Shown here in pieces: positions 51,432 through 59,717 of a stretch of DNA of 64,000 nt (its first letter is position 1; every line of letters starts with the position of its first letter). The notes beneath the pieces are model-generated. The model was not told the origin of the DNA. It was given only the letters and a program-made list of their open reading frames with translations, and searched no databases. The stretch spans positions 743,512 to 807,511 of the forward strand of contig NZ_FMCS01000001.1 of NCBI RefSeq assembly GCF_900091435.1, in the 5' to 3' direction. The DNA comes from Micromonospora chaiyaphumensis (GTDB taxonomy: Bacteria; Actinomycetota; Actinomycetes; Mycobacteriales; Micromonosporaceae). The position numbers and the translations under genes were made by a program.

Positions 51432-52648
51432 GGGTGACTCCTCAGCAGGTCGCGGGAGTGGCGGAGGAACTCCCGTTCGGCGGCGTTGTCGGTGCGCGCG
51501 ATCGCCGCGTCGTACGCGGCCGCCGCCTCGGCGGTCCGGTCGAGGCGGCGCAGCAGGTCGGCACGGACCGCGTGCAGGACGTGGTAACCGGCCAGGTCGA
51601 GCCGGTCGACCTCGGCGAGCGCCGTGGCCGGGCCGGCCACCTCGGCGAGCGCGACGGCCCGGTGCAGCGCCACCACCGGCCCGGGCGCGTGCGCCAGGAG
51701 CTGGTCGTAGAGGGCGAGGATCTGGCGCCAGTCGGTCTCCGCGGCGGTGGCCGCGTCGCTGTGCACCGCGTTGATCGCCGCCTGGATCTGGTACGGGCCG
51801 GGCCGGTTCCGCCGCAGGCAGCGCCGCACGAGGGCCTGCCCCTCGGCGATCAGCGCCCGGTCCCACCGACCGCGGTCCTGCGCGCCGAGCGGCACCAGCG
51901 CGCCGTCCGGCCCGGTCCGGGCGCCCCGCCGCGCGTCGGTGAGCAGCATGAGCGCGAGCAGCCCGAGCACCTCCGGCTCGTCCGGCATGAGCGCAACCAG
52001 CAGCCGCCCCAGCCGGATCGCCTCGGTGCACAGCTCATCCCGGACCAGGCGCTCCCCCGCGCTGGCGGTGTGCCCCTCGGTGAAGATCAGGTAGACCACG
52101 GCCAGCACGCCGCTCAGCCGGTCCGGCAGGTCGGCGTCCCGGGGCACCCGGTACGGGATGCCGGCGTCACGGATCTTCGCCTTGGCCCGGACGAGGCGCT
52201 GCGCCATGGTCGGTTCCGGCACCAGGAACGCCCGGGCGATCTCGGCGGTGCTCAGCCCACCGAGCAGGCGCAGGGTCAGCGCGACCCGGGCCGCCGGGGC
52301 GAGCGCCGGATGGCAGCAGGTGAAGATCAGGCGGAGGCGGTCGTCGCGCACGGGCCCCTCCTCGGCGGGCGGCTCGGGGGCGTACAGGAGGGCGGCCTGG
52401 GTGTGCCGGTCGGCGCGGGACGCCTCGCGCCGCCGCCGGTCGATCGCCCGGTTCCGGGCGGTGGTGATGATCCAGCCGGCCGGGCTGGGCGGCGGGCCGT
52501 CCACGGCCCACCGGTCGACCGCGGTGGCGAACGCCTCCTGGACCGCTTCCTCGGCGAGGTCGATGTCGCCGAGGAGGCGCACCAGGACGGCGACCGCCCG
52601 GCCGTACTCCGCGCGGAAGGCCCGTTCGACGTCGGTGGGGCCGGTCAT
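51428..52648 (-). CDS. ECF42-type RNA polymerase sigma factor with C-terminal extension
   Basis: A 406-residue sigma factor. Region 2 spans about residues 8-85 ([41 protein letters not shown]...[18 protein letters not shown]). Region 4 spans about 105-165 ([37 protein letters not shown]). A C-terminal DUF6596/TPR-like extension of about 230 residues follows ([13 protein letters not shown]..., [13 protein letters not shown]). This layout and the adjacent DGPF/YCII protein define the ECF42 group, where the extension replaces an anti-sigma factor. ATG 52648 overlaps the DGPF stop. Confidence 0.95.
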   Translation of the reverse strand: MTGPTDVERAFRAEYGRAVAVLVRLLGDIDLAEEAVQEAFATAVDRWAVDGPPPSPAGWIITTARNRAIDRRRREASRADRHTQAALLYAPEPPAEEGPVRDDRLRLIFTCCHPALAPAARVALTLRLLGGLSTAEIARAFLVPEPTMAQRLVRAKAKIRDAGIPYRVPRDADLPDRLSGVLAVVYLIFTEGHTASAGERLVRDELCTEAIRLGRLLVALMPDEPEVLGLLALMLLTDARRGARTGPDGALVPLGAQDRGRWDRALIAEGQALVRRCLRRNRPGPYQIQAAINAVHSDAATAAETDWRQILALYDQLLAHAPGPVVALHRAVALAEVAGPATALAEVDRLDLAGYHVLHAVRADLLRRLDRTAEAAAAYDAAIARTDNAAEREFLRHSRDLLRSHP

Positions 52649-52995
52649 CCCTCGCCCTGGAAGGGGCGCACCTCCACCGGCAGGGTGGTGGCCAGCGCGT
52701 AGCGGCGGCCCCAGTCGAGCGCGGCGTCGAGGTCGGGTGCGGTGATGACGGTGAAGCCGCCCAGGTACTCCTTGCCCTCGACGTACGGGCCGTCGGTGAC
52801 GAGCACCTCGTCGCCCTTCGGGCGCAGGACGGTGGCGGTCTCCGGCGCGTGGAGGCCGTTGCCGAAAACCCAGCAGCCGGCCTCCCTGAGCTCCCGGCCG
52901 ATGGCGTCGACCTCGCGCATCACCCCGGCCAGGAACTCCGGGTCCGGCCGGTCGGCGCCGGCCGGCTGGTACATGCTGATCAGGTACTGCTTCAC
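52645..52995 (-). CDS. YCII/DGPF-domain protein, ECF42 partner
   Basis: A 116-residue protein starting at GTG 52995 behind [53 protein letters not shown] and the EVRPF end match the YCII-related DGPF family, here with the [13 protein letters not shown] motif. In other actinobacteria DGPF genes are co-transcribed with, and controlled by, ECF42 sigma factors. Biochemical role unknown. Confidence 0.93.
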   Translation of the reverse strand: MKQYLISMYQPAGADRPDPEFLAGVMREVDAIGRELREAGCWVFGNGLHAPETATVLRPKGDEVLVTDGPYVEGKEYLGGFTVITAPDLDAALDWGRRYALATTLPVEVRPFQGEG

Positions 52996-53140
52996 GGGCT
53001 GCCTCCTCGTCCGGCGGCCGGTCTCTCCCGGCCCCTCCACCCTCCACACGAACCGGGACCCCGCGGATCGACACGCCGGCCCGACGGATTTCCCGGACCG
53101 AGGTGTTGATCGACCGTCGCCGGCGCCCGACACTCGGGGC

Positions 53141-53851
53141 ATGGCACGAACCGCGGCGGTTCCGCTCGCCCCCGGCGTCTGGCGCATCCCCACCGTCGGT
53201 CGCGCCATCGTCAACTCCTACGCCTTCGTCGACGACGACGGCTCGGTCACTCTGGTCGACTGCGGGATGCGACGCGCCCCGGCCCGCATCGTGCGCGGCC
53301 TGGCGGCCATCGGCAAGACTCCCGCCGACGTGACCCGGATCGTGCTGACCCACGCGCACGCGGACCATGCCGGCGGGGCCGCGGAGCTGGCCCGGCGCAC
53401 CGGCGCACCGGTCGCCGCGCACCGGTCCGACGTGCCGTACGCCGAGTCCGGCCGGGTGCCGCCGCAGGGCGGCGGGAACACGGTCGGCCGTTTCCTCACC
53501 CGCCTGGCGGGCGGCCGGTTCCCGGCGGTCGCGGTGGCCCGGCCGCTGGCCGACGGCGACGTGCTCCCGGTCGGCGGCGGCCTGCGGGTGGTGCACACCC
53601 CGGGCCATTCCCCGGGGCACGTGTCGCTGCTGCACGAGCCGACGCGGGTGCTGGTCACCGGCGACGCGCTGTTCAACGTGGCGGGCGTGCGCTGGCCGGT
53701 GCGGTCGTTCTGCACCGACTTCCGGATGACCCAGCGCACCGCGCACGTGCTCGGCGAGCTGGACTACGACGTGGCCGCCTTCACCCACGGCCCCGAGCTC
53801 ACCGACCGGGCCCGCGAGCAGGTTCGGGCCTTCCTCCGCCGCCTGGGCTGA
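53141..53851 (+). CDS. metallo-beta-lactamase-fold hydrolase
   Basis: A 236-residue enzyme starting at ATG 53141. [11 protein letters not shown] is the dinuclear metal motif (H-x-H-x-D-H), with the further ligands in [23 protein letters not shown] and [17 protein letters not shown]-like loop with [13 protein letters not shown] lies between. It resembles generic glyoxalase II/quinolone-response type hydrolases; substrate unknown. Monocistronic and divergent from the sigma factor operon. Confidence 0.93.
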   Translation: MARTAAVPLAPGVWRIPTVGRAIVNSYAFVDDDGSVTLVDCGMRRAPARIVRGLAAIGKTPADVTRIVLTHAHADHAGGAAELARRTGAPVAAHRSDVPYAESGRVPPQGGGNTVGRFLTRLAGGRFPAVAVARPLADGDVLPVGGGLRVVHTPGHSPGHVSLLHEPTRVLVTGDALFNVAGVRWPVRSFCTDFRMTQRTAHVLGELDYDVAAFTHGPELTDRAREQVRAFLRRLG

Positions 53852-53947
53852 GCCGGCGCCCCGGCACCGGGCCGCGTCCACAACCCTACGCCCGATACAG
53901 AGAAAATCTTCCATGTATCTATTGCAAGAATTCTTCGCCGTGTGACC

Positions 53948-53953
53948 TAATAC
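53948..53953 (+). promoter_or_regulatory. candidate -10 element of the lysozyme gene
   Basis: TAATAC at 53948-53953 lies 45 bases before the GH25 ATG, in a markedly AT-rich patch (53,896-53,975). A perfect palindrome AAGAATTCTT (53926-53935) overlaps the expected -35 zone. TTGCAA at 53922 is 20 bases away, which is too far for a normal -35, so control by an activator or alternative sigma factor is possible. Confidence 0.35.
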
Positions 53954-53998
53954 TGACAGTTCCTTTCGTCAAACTCCCCCAACCCCCAGGGAGGAAAG

Positions 53999-54745
53999 AT
54001 GAACCGTCCCCTACGATCGGCGCTGCGTACGGCCGCCACGGCCCTGCTCGCCACCGTCACCCTGGCCGCCTCGGCCGTCGTGGGCGCGACTCCCGCCAGC
54101 GCCGCGCCGGCCGGCCTGCCCGGCATGGACGTCTCCAGCCACCAGGGCAACGTGAACTGGTCCGCCGCCTGGAACAACGGCGCCCGGTTCGCGTACGTGA
54201 AGGCGACCGAGGGCACGTCCTACACCAACCCGTACTTCGCCCAGCAGTACAACGGCTCCTACAACGTCGGGATGATCCGCGGGTCGTACCACTTCGCCCT
54301 GCCCGGCAACTCGAGCGGCGCCACCCAGGCCAACTACTTCGTCGACCACGGCGGCGGCTGGTCCAAGGACGGCAAGACGCTGCCCGGCGCGCTCGACATC
54401 GAGTACAACCCGTACGGCGCCACCTGCTACGGGCTGAGCCAGGCCTCGATGCGCAGCTGGATCGCCTCGTTCGTGAACCAGTACTACGCGCGCACCGGCC
54501 GGTGGGCCACCATTTACACCACCACCGACTGGTGGACCACCTGCACGGGCAACACCTCGCAGTTCGCCGCGAACAACCCGCTGTGGATCGCGCGCTACTC
54601 CAGCAGCGTCGGCACCCTGCCGGCCGGCTGGGGGACGTACTCCTTCTGGCAGTGGTCGTCCTCGGGCGTCTTCCCGGGTGACCAGAACGTCTGGAACGGC
54701 ACCCTGGACCGGCTCAAGGTGCTGGCCTGCAACGGACCCTGCTGA
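53999..54745 (+). CDS. secreted GH25 lysozyme
   Basis: A 248-residue muramidase. Signal peptide: ALRTAATALLATVTLAASAVVGATPASA (to about 35). The GH25 core starts GMDVSSHQGNVNWSAAWNNGARFAYVKATEGTSYTNPYFAQQYNGSYNVGMIRGSYHFA; its catalytic Asp/Glu pair is in GALDIEYNPY. It ends with QWSSSGVFPGDQNVWNGTLDRLKVLA. ATG 53999 is preceded by GGGAGGAAAG. It probably cleaves peptidoglycan glycan strands and may cooperate with the amidase gene downstream. Confidence 0.95.
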   Translation: MNRPLRSALRTAATALLATVTLAASAVVGATPASAAPAGLPGMDVSSHQGNVNWSAAWNNGARFAYVKATEGTSYTNPYFAQQYNGSYNVGMIRGSYHFALPGNSSGATQANYFVDHGGGWSKDGKTLPGALDIEYNPYGATCYGLSQASMRSWIASFVNQYYARTGRWATIYTTTDWWTTCTGNTSQFAANNPLWIARYSSSVGTLPAGWGTYSFWQWSSSGVFPGDQNVWNGTLDRLKVLACNGPC

Positions 54746-54850
54746 CCCGCTCCGGTGGCGGCCGGCCGTCCGGCCCGGCGTTCCGCACGCCGCGAACCCG
54801 GTTCGGCCGTCCGCCACCGGCGGCGTCCGTCCCCCGACGAGGAGGCCCCG

Positions 54851-55525
54851 ATGTCCGTCCCCGTTCCCCGGCGGGCCGTGCTGCGCGGCGCGGTCCTGCT
54901 CGGCGCCGCCGCCGGCGCCACCGCCCTCACCCAGTTCGGCGCCGGCCGGGACGCCCGCGCCGTCGCCACCCGGGTCGACCAGCCGACCATCGCGAACTGC
55001 GCGACCTGGGGCGCCCGCCCGCCCTCGTCGCCGGTGAGTGTGGTGCAGAGCCGGCCCAACAAGATCATCATTCACCACACGGCGTTCCCGAACACCACCG
55101 ACTACAGCCTCGCGCAGGCCTACCGCAACTCGCGCGACATCCAGAACCTGCACATGGACACCAACGGCTGGCTCGACTCCGGGCAGCACTTCACCAACAG
55201 CCGGGGCGGCTTCCTCACCGAGGGCCGGCACGGCAGCCTCTACGGGCTGCTGCACGGGCAGACCATGGTGCAGGGCGCGCACTGCGTCGGGCAGAACAGC
55301 CAGGCCATCGGCATCGAGAACGACGGCATCTATCTCGACGTGCAGCCCCCGCAGGCGCTCTGGAACAGCCTGGTGTGGTTCTGCGCCTTCACCTGCCAGC
55401 AGTACGGGATCCCGCCGACCGAGATCTACGGGCACAAGGACTTCAACAACACCCAGTGCCCCGGCCTGCTGCACGACCGGCTCCCGGAGCTGCGCAGCAC
55501 GGTGGCCGCCCGCCTCGGCGCCTGA
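54851..55525 (+). CDS. Tat-exported N-acetylmuramoyl-L-alanine amidase
   Basis: A 224-residue amidase_2/PGRP-type enzyme starting at ATG 54851 behind GACGAGGAGG. A twin-arginine signal (PRRAVLRGAVLLGAAAGATAL) ends near ARA. Zinc-site residues appear in NKIIIHHTAFPN and EIYGHKDFNNTQCPG, and QAIGIENDGIYLD lies in the active-site region. It would cut the stem peptide from muramic acid outside the cell. A strong hairpin follows the stop. Confidence 0.94.
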   Translation: MSVPVPRRAVLRGAVLLGAAAGATALTQFGAGRDARAVATRVDQPTIANCATWGARPPSSPVSVVQSRPNKIIIHHTAFPNTTDYSLAQAYRNSRDIQNLHMDTNGWLDSGQHFTNSRGGFLTEGRHGSLYGLLHGQTMVQGAHCVGQNSQAIGIENDGIYLDVQPPQALWNSLVWFCAFTCQQYGIPPTEIYGHKDFNNTQCPGLLHDRLPELRSTVAARLGA

Positions 55526-55534
55526 CCGGATCCC

Positions 55535-55569
55535 GGACAGCTTCCGTCCGTCTCGGGCGGAAGCTGTCC
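55535..55569 (+). terminator. terminator hairpin after the amidase gene
   Basis: Perfect 12-base arms GGACAGCTTCCG (55535-55546) and its complement (55558-55569) flank an 11-base loop, 10 bases past the amidase stop. It separates the amidase from the ArsR operon. Confidence 0.85.
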
Positions 55570-55593
55570 AGGATCCCGTCGTTTCAGTGCTCG

Positions 55594-55620
55594 CTTATAT
55601 AAGGTGCGTCTGATATAAAC
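55594..55620. promoter_or_regulatory. AT-rich palindrome before the ArsR gene
   Basis: CTTATATAAG (55594-55603) is a perfect palindrome, followed by TGATATAAAC (55611-55620), ending five bases before the ArsR GTG. Such AT-rich repeats are strongly out of character here and probably form the promoter and the autoregulatory ArsR site of a near-leaderless message. Confidence 0.6.
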
Positions 55621-55625
55621 GGGTC

Positions 55626-55988
55626 GTGCACGCCTTCGACGTCCTCGGGGACCCGGTGCGTCGCCGGATCCTGGAGCTGCTCGCCGAGGGTGAGCAGCCG
55701 GCCGGCACGCTCGGCGCGACCGTCCAGCGGGAGTTCGGCATCAGCCAGCCCGCCGTGTCCCAGCACCTCAAGGTGCTGCGGGAGCACGGCTTCGCGACCG
55801 TGCGCGCCCAGGGCGCCCGCCGCCTCTACGCGGTGGACCCGCGCCCGCTGCGCGAGATGGACGAGTGGCTGGCGGGCTTCCGCCGGTTCTGGACGCCGCC
55901 GCTGGCGGCGCTCGCCACCGAACTGGCGCGGGGCCGGCGGCAACGACGGCTGCGCGAGGGCGAACCCGACGAGAGGACTACCTCATGA
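55626..55988 (+). CDS. ArsR-family transcriptional regulator
   Basis: A 120-residue winged-helix protein starting at GTG 55626. HAFDVLGDPVRRRILELLAEGEQPAGTLGATVQREFGISQPAVSQHLKVLREHGFATVRAQGARRLYAVDPRPL is the full ArsR fold. No metal-binding cysteines are seen, and the pairing with an SRPBCC gene (ATGA overlap) is the common ArsR-AHSA1 arrangement, so it probably controls this two-gene operon. Confidence 0.94.
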   Translation: MHAFDVLGDPVRRRILELLAEGEQPAGTLGATVQREFGISQPAVSQHLKVLREHGFATVRAQGARRLYAVDPRPLREMDEWLAGFRRFWTPPLAALATELARGRRQRRLREGEPDERTTS

Positions 55989-56626
55989 TTGACGTGACCG
56001 GGCAGATCAGCGCCGTGGAGCGCCGGCTGGGCAGCCGTACGCTCCCGGCCGGCGAGGCGCGGGTGCTGACCGTCAGCCAGACGTACGACGCGCCGGTGGA
56101 GGACGTCTGGGACGCCTGCACCAGCGCCGAGCGGATCCCCCGCTGGTTCCTGCCGATCTCCGGCGAGCTGAAGGTCGGCGGGCGCTACCAGCTGGAGGGC
56201 AACGCCGGGGGCACGGTCGAGCGCTGCGACCCGCCGCACAGCTTCGCCGCGACGTGGGAGTTCGGCGGCGAGGTGAGCTGGATCGAGGTGCGGCTCACCG
56301 AGGCCGGCGCCGGGCGTACCCGGTTCGAGCTGGAGCACGTGGCGCACGTCGACGACGAGCGGTGGGCCGAGTACGGGCCCGGCGCGGTCGGCGTCGGCTG
56401 GGACGGCGCGCTGCTCGGGCTGGCCTCCCACCTCGCGGCCGACGGCTCCGGGATCACCCCGGAGGAGGCCGTCGCCTGGATGGGCTCGGACGAGGGCCGC
56501 CGCTTCATGACCGAGGCCAGCGCCCGGTGGACCGAGGCGAGCATCGCCGCCGGCACTCCGGCCGACGAGGCCCGCGCCGCCGGTGACCGGACGACCGCCT
56601 TCTACACGGGCACGCCGGCCACCTGA
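55985..56626 (+). CDS. SRPBCC/AHSA1-domain protein
   Basis: A 213-residue START-like lipid- or ligand-binding fold. VSQTYDAPVEDVWDACTSAERIPRWFLPISGELKVGGRYQLEGNAGGTVERCDPPHSFAATWEFGG is the AHSA1 pattern. A C-terminal helical part (EEAVAWMGSDEGRRFMTEASARWTEASIAAG) is longer than in minimal family members. It is translationally coupled to the ArsR gene. Ligand unknown. Confidence 0.93.
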   Translation: MIDVTGQISAVERRLGSRTLPAGEARVLTVSQTYDAPVEDVWDACTSAERIPRWFLPISGELKVGGRYQLEGNAGGTVERCDPPHSFAATWEFGGEVSWIEVRLTEAGAGRTRFELEHVAHVDDERWAEYGPGAVGVGWDGALLGLASHLAADGSGITPEEAVAWMGSDEGRRFMTEASARWTEASIAAGTPADEARAAGDRTTAFYTGTPAT

Positions 56627-56679
56627 TCCCCACCGCTCGTGCCCGTGCCGACCGAGCCGGCACGGGCACGAGCGCGGGA

Positions 56680-57027
56680 TCAGGCGGGGTGGAACTCGTG
56701 CACGACCTCGATGCGCCCGACGAGGTTCGCGTTGAGCAGCGGCACGTCCTCGGCGGGGATCCAGAGTTCGCGGATCTCCCGCCCGCCGACCTGGCGGACC
56801 GGGTAGCGCTCGGCGAAGTCGCGCCGCACCGCGAACCGGGTCACGTAGCCGACGCCCGAGGCCGGGACGTTCCAGTCCCGGGCGATGAGGACGGCGTACT
56901 CCTCGGTGAGCACCGGGTAGAAGATCGGCTGGTCGGGGAGGCGGGGTGGCCACGCGCGCCAGCCGGACGCCTCGACCAGGGCCAGCTCCTCCGGGCCGGT
57001 CGGCCGCCACAGCGTGCTGGTCTCCAC
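56680..57027 (-). CDS. small ADP-ribosylation/crystallin J1-like protein
   Basis: A 115-residue cytoplasmic protein starting at GTG 57027 behind GGGGGAG. The sequence TLWRPTGPEELALVEASGWRAWPPRLPDQPIFYPVLTEEYAVLIARDWNVPASGVGYVTRFAVRRDFAERY...IPAEDVPLLNANLVGRIEVVHEF matches a widespread actinobacterial family that databases label ADP-ribosylation/crystallin J1. That label is not experimental. It is divergent from the NADAR gene. Confidence 0.75.
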   Translation of the reverse strand: METSTLWRPTGPEELALVEASGWRAWPPRLPDQPIFYPVLTEEYAVLIARDWNVPASGVGYVTRFAVRRDFAERYPVRQVGGREIRELWIPAEDVPLLNANLVGRIEVVHEFHPA

Positions 57028-57149
57028 CGTCTCCCCCTTCCGCGTCGGGTCCGGGCAGGTTATCGGTGGCGACGCCGCGCCGCGAGGGGTTTCCGGCCCG
57101 GAGGAAATGCGGCGGCGGAGTGTCGGTGCGCTCAGGCAGACTGGCCGCC

Positions 57150-57815
57150 GTGCCGATCCGAACCGTCGCCGAGCTGACCGCCGCCGTCCACTCCGGAGCG
57201 CGGGTGAAGTTCCTGCATTTCTGGGGGCACCGCCCGCAGCGCGACGGCAGCGTCGGCGCCGGCTGCCTGAGCCAGTGGTGGCCCGCGCCGTTCACGGTCG
57301 ACGGCCGGACGTACCCGACGGCCGAGCACTGGATGATGTGGCACAAGGCCGCCCTGTTCGGCGACGACGAGATCGCCGAGCGGGTCCTCGACGCCGCGCA
57401 CCCGCAGCGGGCCAAGGCGCTGGGCCGGCAGGTCCGCGGCTTCGACGAGGCCACCTGGGCGGCCCGCCGCTACGACATCGTGGTGGCCGGCAGCGTGGCC
57501 AAGTTCGGCCGGCACGAGGAGCTGGCCCGGTTCCTGCTGGGCACCGGCGAGCGGGTGCTGGTCGAGGCGAGCCCGCTGGACCGGGTCTGGGGCATCGGGC
57601 TGGCCGCGGACGACCCGCGCGCCGCCGACCCGGCCCGGTGGCGGGGCGACAACCTGCTCGGCTTCGCCCTCATGGACGCCCGCGCCGCGCTCCACGCGGA
57701 CGCATCCGACGCGCTGGCCCAGGTCACGCGGGTGCACGGCTCCGTCGCGGAACGGCCACCCGGAGACACCCCGCACGGACGGGTGAACGGCGCGCCGGAG
57801 CGGCCGGGCGGGTAA
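57150..57815 (+). CDS. NADAR-domain N-glycosidase-like protein
   Basis: A 221-residue protein starting at GTG 57150. FLHFWGHRPQRDGSVGAGCLSQWWPAPFTVDGRTYPTAEHWMMWHKAALFGDDEIAERVLDAAHPQRAKALGRQVRGFDEATWAARRYDIVVAGSVAKFGRHEELARFLLGTGERVLVEASPLDRVWGIGL is the NADAR/YbiA signature (SQWW, AEHWMM-KA, ASP-DRVWGIG). NADAR proteins hydrolyse riboflavin-pathway intermediates, and some remove ADP-ribose from guanine bases. No DarT-type toxin lies nearby. The C-terminal 45 residues look disordered. Confidence 0.92.
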   Translation: MPIRTVAELTAAVHSGARVKFLHFWGHRPQRDGSVGAGCLSQWWPAPFTVDGRTYPTAEHWMMWHKAALFGDDEIAERVLDAAHPQRAKALGRQVRGFDEATWAARRYDIVVAGSVAKFGRHEELARFLLGTGERVLVEASPLDRVWGIGLAADDPRAADPARWRGDNLLGFALMDARAALHADASDALAQVTRVHGSVAERPPGDTPHGRVNGAPERPGG

Positions 57816-57826
57816 CGTGCAGCGGC

Positions 57827-58345
57827 GTGACCGCCGTCGCTCCGTACACGCACTGCTCGTTCTGCGGCGCGGCCTACCCGGCGGAGGCCGGGTGGCCGCG
57901 CGTCTGCCTGGCCTGCGGGGAAACGGTGTGGCGTAACCCGCTGCCCGTCGCGGTGGCCGTGCTGCCGGTCCGCACCCCGGACGGCCTCGGCGTGGTGGTG
58001 GTCCGCCGGGACATCGAGCCGGCCCGCGGCCGGCTCGCCCTCCCGGGTGGCTTCATCGAGTACGGCGAGGAGTGGTCCGAGGCGCTCGTCCGCGAGCTGC
58101 GCGAGGAGACCGGGCTGCTGGCCGAGGCAGACGAGGCGCGGCTGTTCGCGGTGCACGGGGCACCGGCCGGCGGCACCATGATGGTCTTCGGCGTGCTGCC
58201 GGAGCGGCCGGTCGGTGACCTGCCCCCGTCGGCGCCGACCGAGGAGGCCACCGAGTGGCTGGTCCTCACCGAGCCGGTCGAGCTGGCGTTCTCCACGCAC
58301 ACCCGGGTGCTGGCCGACTTCCTCGGCGGCCAGCACGCCGGCTGA
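57827..58345 (+). CDS. Nudix hydrolase with zinc ribbon
   Basis: A 172-residue enzyme starting at GTG 57827. An N-terminal zinc ribbon (CSFC...CLAC, about residues 10-31) resembles that of NADH-pyrophosphatase-like proteins. The Nudix box is GGFIEYGEEWSEALVRELREETGL, a complete G-x5-E-x7-REUxEExGU. It lies 11 bases after the NADAR gene, so the two are probably co-transcribed. It hydrolyses a nucleoside diphosphate linked to another moiety; an NAD- or ADP-ribose-type substrate is suggested by the ribbon and the neighbour. Confidence 0.93.
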   Translation: MTAVAPYTHCSFCGAAYPAEAGWPRVCLACGETVWRNPLPVAVAVLPVRTPDGLGVVVVRRDIEPARGRLALPGGFIEYGEEWSEALVRELREETGLLAEADEARLFAVHGAPAGGTMMVFGVLPERPVGDLPPSAPTEEATEWLVLTEPVELAFSTHTRVLADFLGGQHAG

Positions 58346-58426
58346 CCGAGGGCAGCACGCCGGCCGGTCGAGGCCGGCAAGCCGGCTGACCACGGGCCGC
58401 CCGGCGGCTGGTCCGGCGGACGCGGC

Positions 58427-59599
58427 TCAGCCGCGGGCCGCGGCGGGGACCGGTTGCGGCGTGAACGGCACGCTCGCCGGCACGACAGTGGCGGGCTCGC
58501 CGGCCGGGTGCCGCCACAGCCCGCGCCCGCGCAGGATCGGCAGCACCCCCTCACCGAACCAGTACGCCTCCTCCAGGTGCGGGTGGCCGGAGAGGATGAA
58601 CTCGTCGATGCCGAGCGCGTGGTACTCGGCGATCCGGTCGGCGACCTCGGTGTGGCTGCCGACCAGCGCCGTGCCGGCGCCGCCCCGCACGAGGCCCACC
58701 CCGGCCCACAGGTTCGGCGCGACCTCCAGGCCGTCGCGGGAGCCGCCGTGCAGGTCCAGCATCCGCCGCTGCCCCTCGGACTCGCTGCGCCGCAGCCCCT
58801 CCTGGACGGCCCGGATGTCGGCCTCGGCGATGCCGTCGAGCAGGCGGCGCGCCTGCGCCCAGGCCTCGTCGGCGGTGTCCCGGGTGATGACGTGCAGCCG
58901 GATGCCGAACCGCAGCTCCCGGCCGGCCTCGGCGGCCAGACCCCGGATCCAGTCGAGCTTGCCGGCCACCTGTGCCGGCGGCTCCCCCCAGGTCAGGTAG
59001 ACGTCGCTGTGCCGGACGGCCACCGGGCCGGCGGCGGCGGACGACCCGCCGAAGTAGACCGGCGGCACCGGGTCGGGCAGCCGGCTCAGCCGGGCGCCCT
59101 CGACCCGCAGGTGCTCCCCCGCGTGGTCCACCGTCTCGCCGCGCCACAGCGAGCGGACCACGTGCAGGAACTCGTCGGTGCGCGCGTAGCGGGCGTCCTT
59201 GTCGAGGAAGTCGCCGTACGCCCGCTGCTCGGTGGACTCGCCGCCGGTGACCACGTTGAGCAGCAGCCGGCCGCCGGAGAGCCGCTGGAACGTCGACGCC
59301 ATCTGGGCGGCGAGGGTGGGTGAGAGCAGCCCGGGGCGGAACGCGACGAGGAACTTCAGCCGCTCGGTCACCTCGGTCAGCATGGCGGTGCTCAGCCAGG
59401 CGTCCTCGCACCAGGCGCCGGTCGGGGTGAGCGCGCCGGCGAAGCCGAGCTGCTCGGCGCTGCGGGCGATCTGCCCGAGGTAGGCGACGCTGGCCGGCCG
59501 TGCGCCGCCGGCGGTGCCGACCGGCACGCCGTGCCCGCCGCCGACGATGTCCCGGCTGTCGCCGTACGTCGGGAGGAACCAGTGGAAGGTGAGCGGCAT
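58427..59599 (-). CDS. ssuD: FMNH2-dependent alkanesulfonate monooxygenase
   Basis: A 390-residue LLM-class flavin monooxygenase. LTFHWFLPTYGDSRDIVGGGHG, LGFAGALTPTGAWCEDAWLSTAML, FRPGLLSPTLAAQMASTFQRLSGGRLLLNVVTGGE and PPVYFGGSSAAAGPVA are typical SsuD segments. ATG 59599 is preferred over an upstream reading because AGGAGG precedes it. It releases sulfite from sulfonates. It is divergent from the ssuACB transporter across a 118-base region; no flavin reductase (ssuE) gene is visible. Confidence 0.94.
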   Translation of the reverse strand: MPLTFHWFLPTYGDSRDIVGGGHGVPVGTAGGARPASVAYLGQIARSAEQLGFAGALTPTGAWCEDAWLSTAMLTEVTERLKFLVAFRPGLLSPTLAAQMASTFQRLSGGRLLLNVVTGGESTEQRAYGDFLDKDARYARTDEFLHVVRSLWRGETVDHAGEHLRVEGARLSRLPDPVPPVYFGGSSAAAGPVAVRHSDVYLTWGEPPAQVAGKLDWIRGLAAEAGRELRFGIRLHVITRDTADEAWAQARRLLDGIAEADIRAVQEGLRRSESEGQRRMLDLHGGSRDGLEVAPNLWAGVGLVRGGAGTALVGSHTEVADRIAEYHALGIDEFILSGHPHLEEAYWFGEGVLPILRGRGLWRHPAGEPATVVPASVPFTPQPVPAAARG

Positions 59600-59650
59600 G
59601 GGAAACCTCCTGAGGGGTGGGACGGCCGGGTCCACACCCTACCCACAAAT

Positions 59651-59667
59651 CCTATCGGGTTGGTAGG
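59651..59667. promoter_or_regulatory. inverted repeat in the ssuD-ssuA divergent promoter
   Basis: CCTATCGGGTTGGTAGG has 6-base arms with one mismatch around a 5-base centre. It sits in the only AT-enriched part of the gap between ssuD and ssuA and is a candidate operator or promoter element for sulfur-starvation control. Confidence 0.4.
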
Positions 59668-59717
59668 TTGCTCACGTCCGCCGATGGCCGGCGCATCCCC
59701 CTGCCCGAGGAGCTGCC

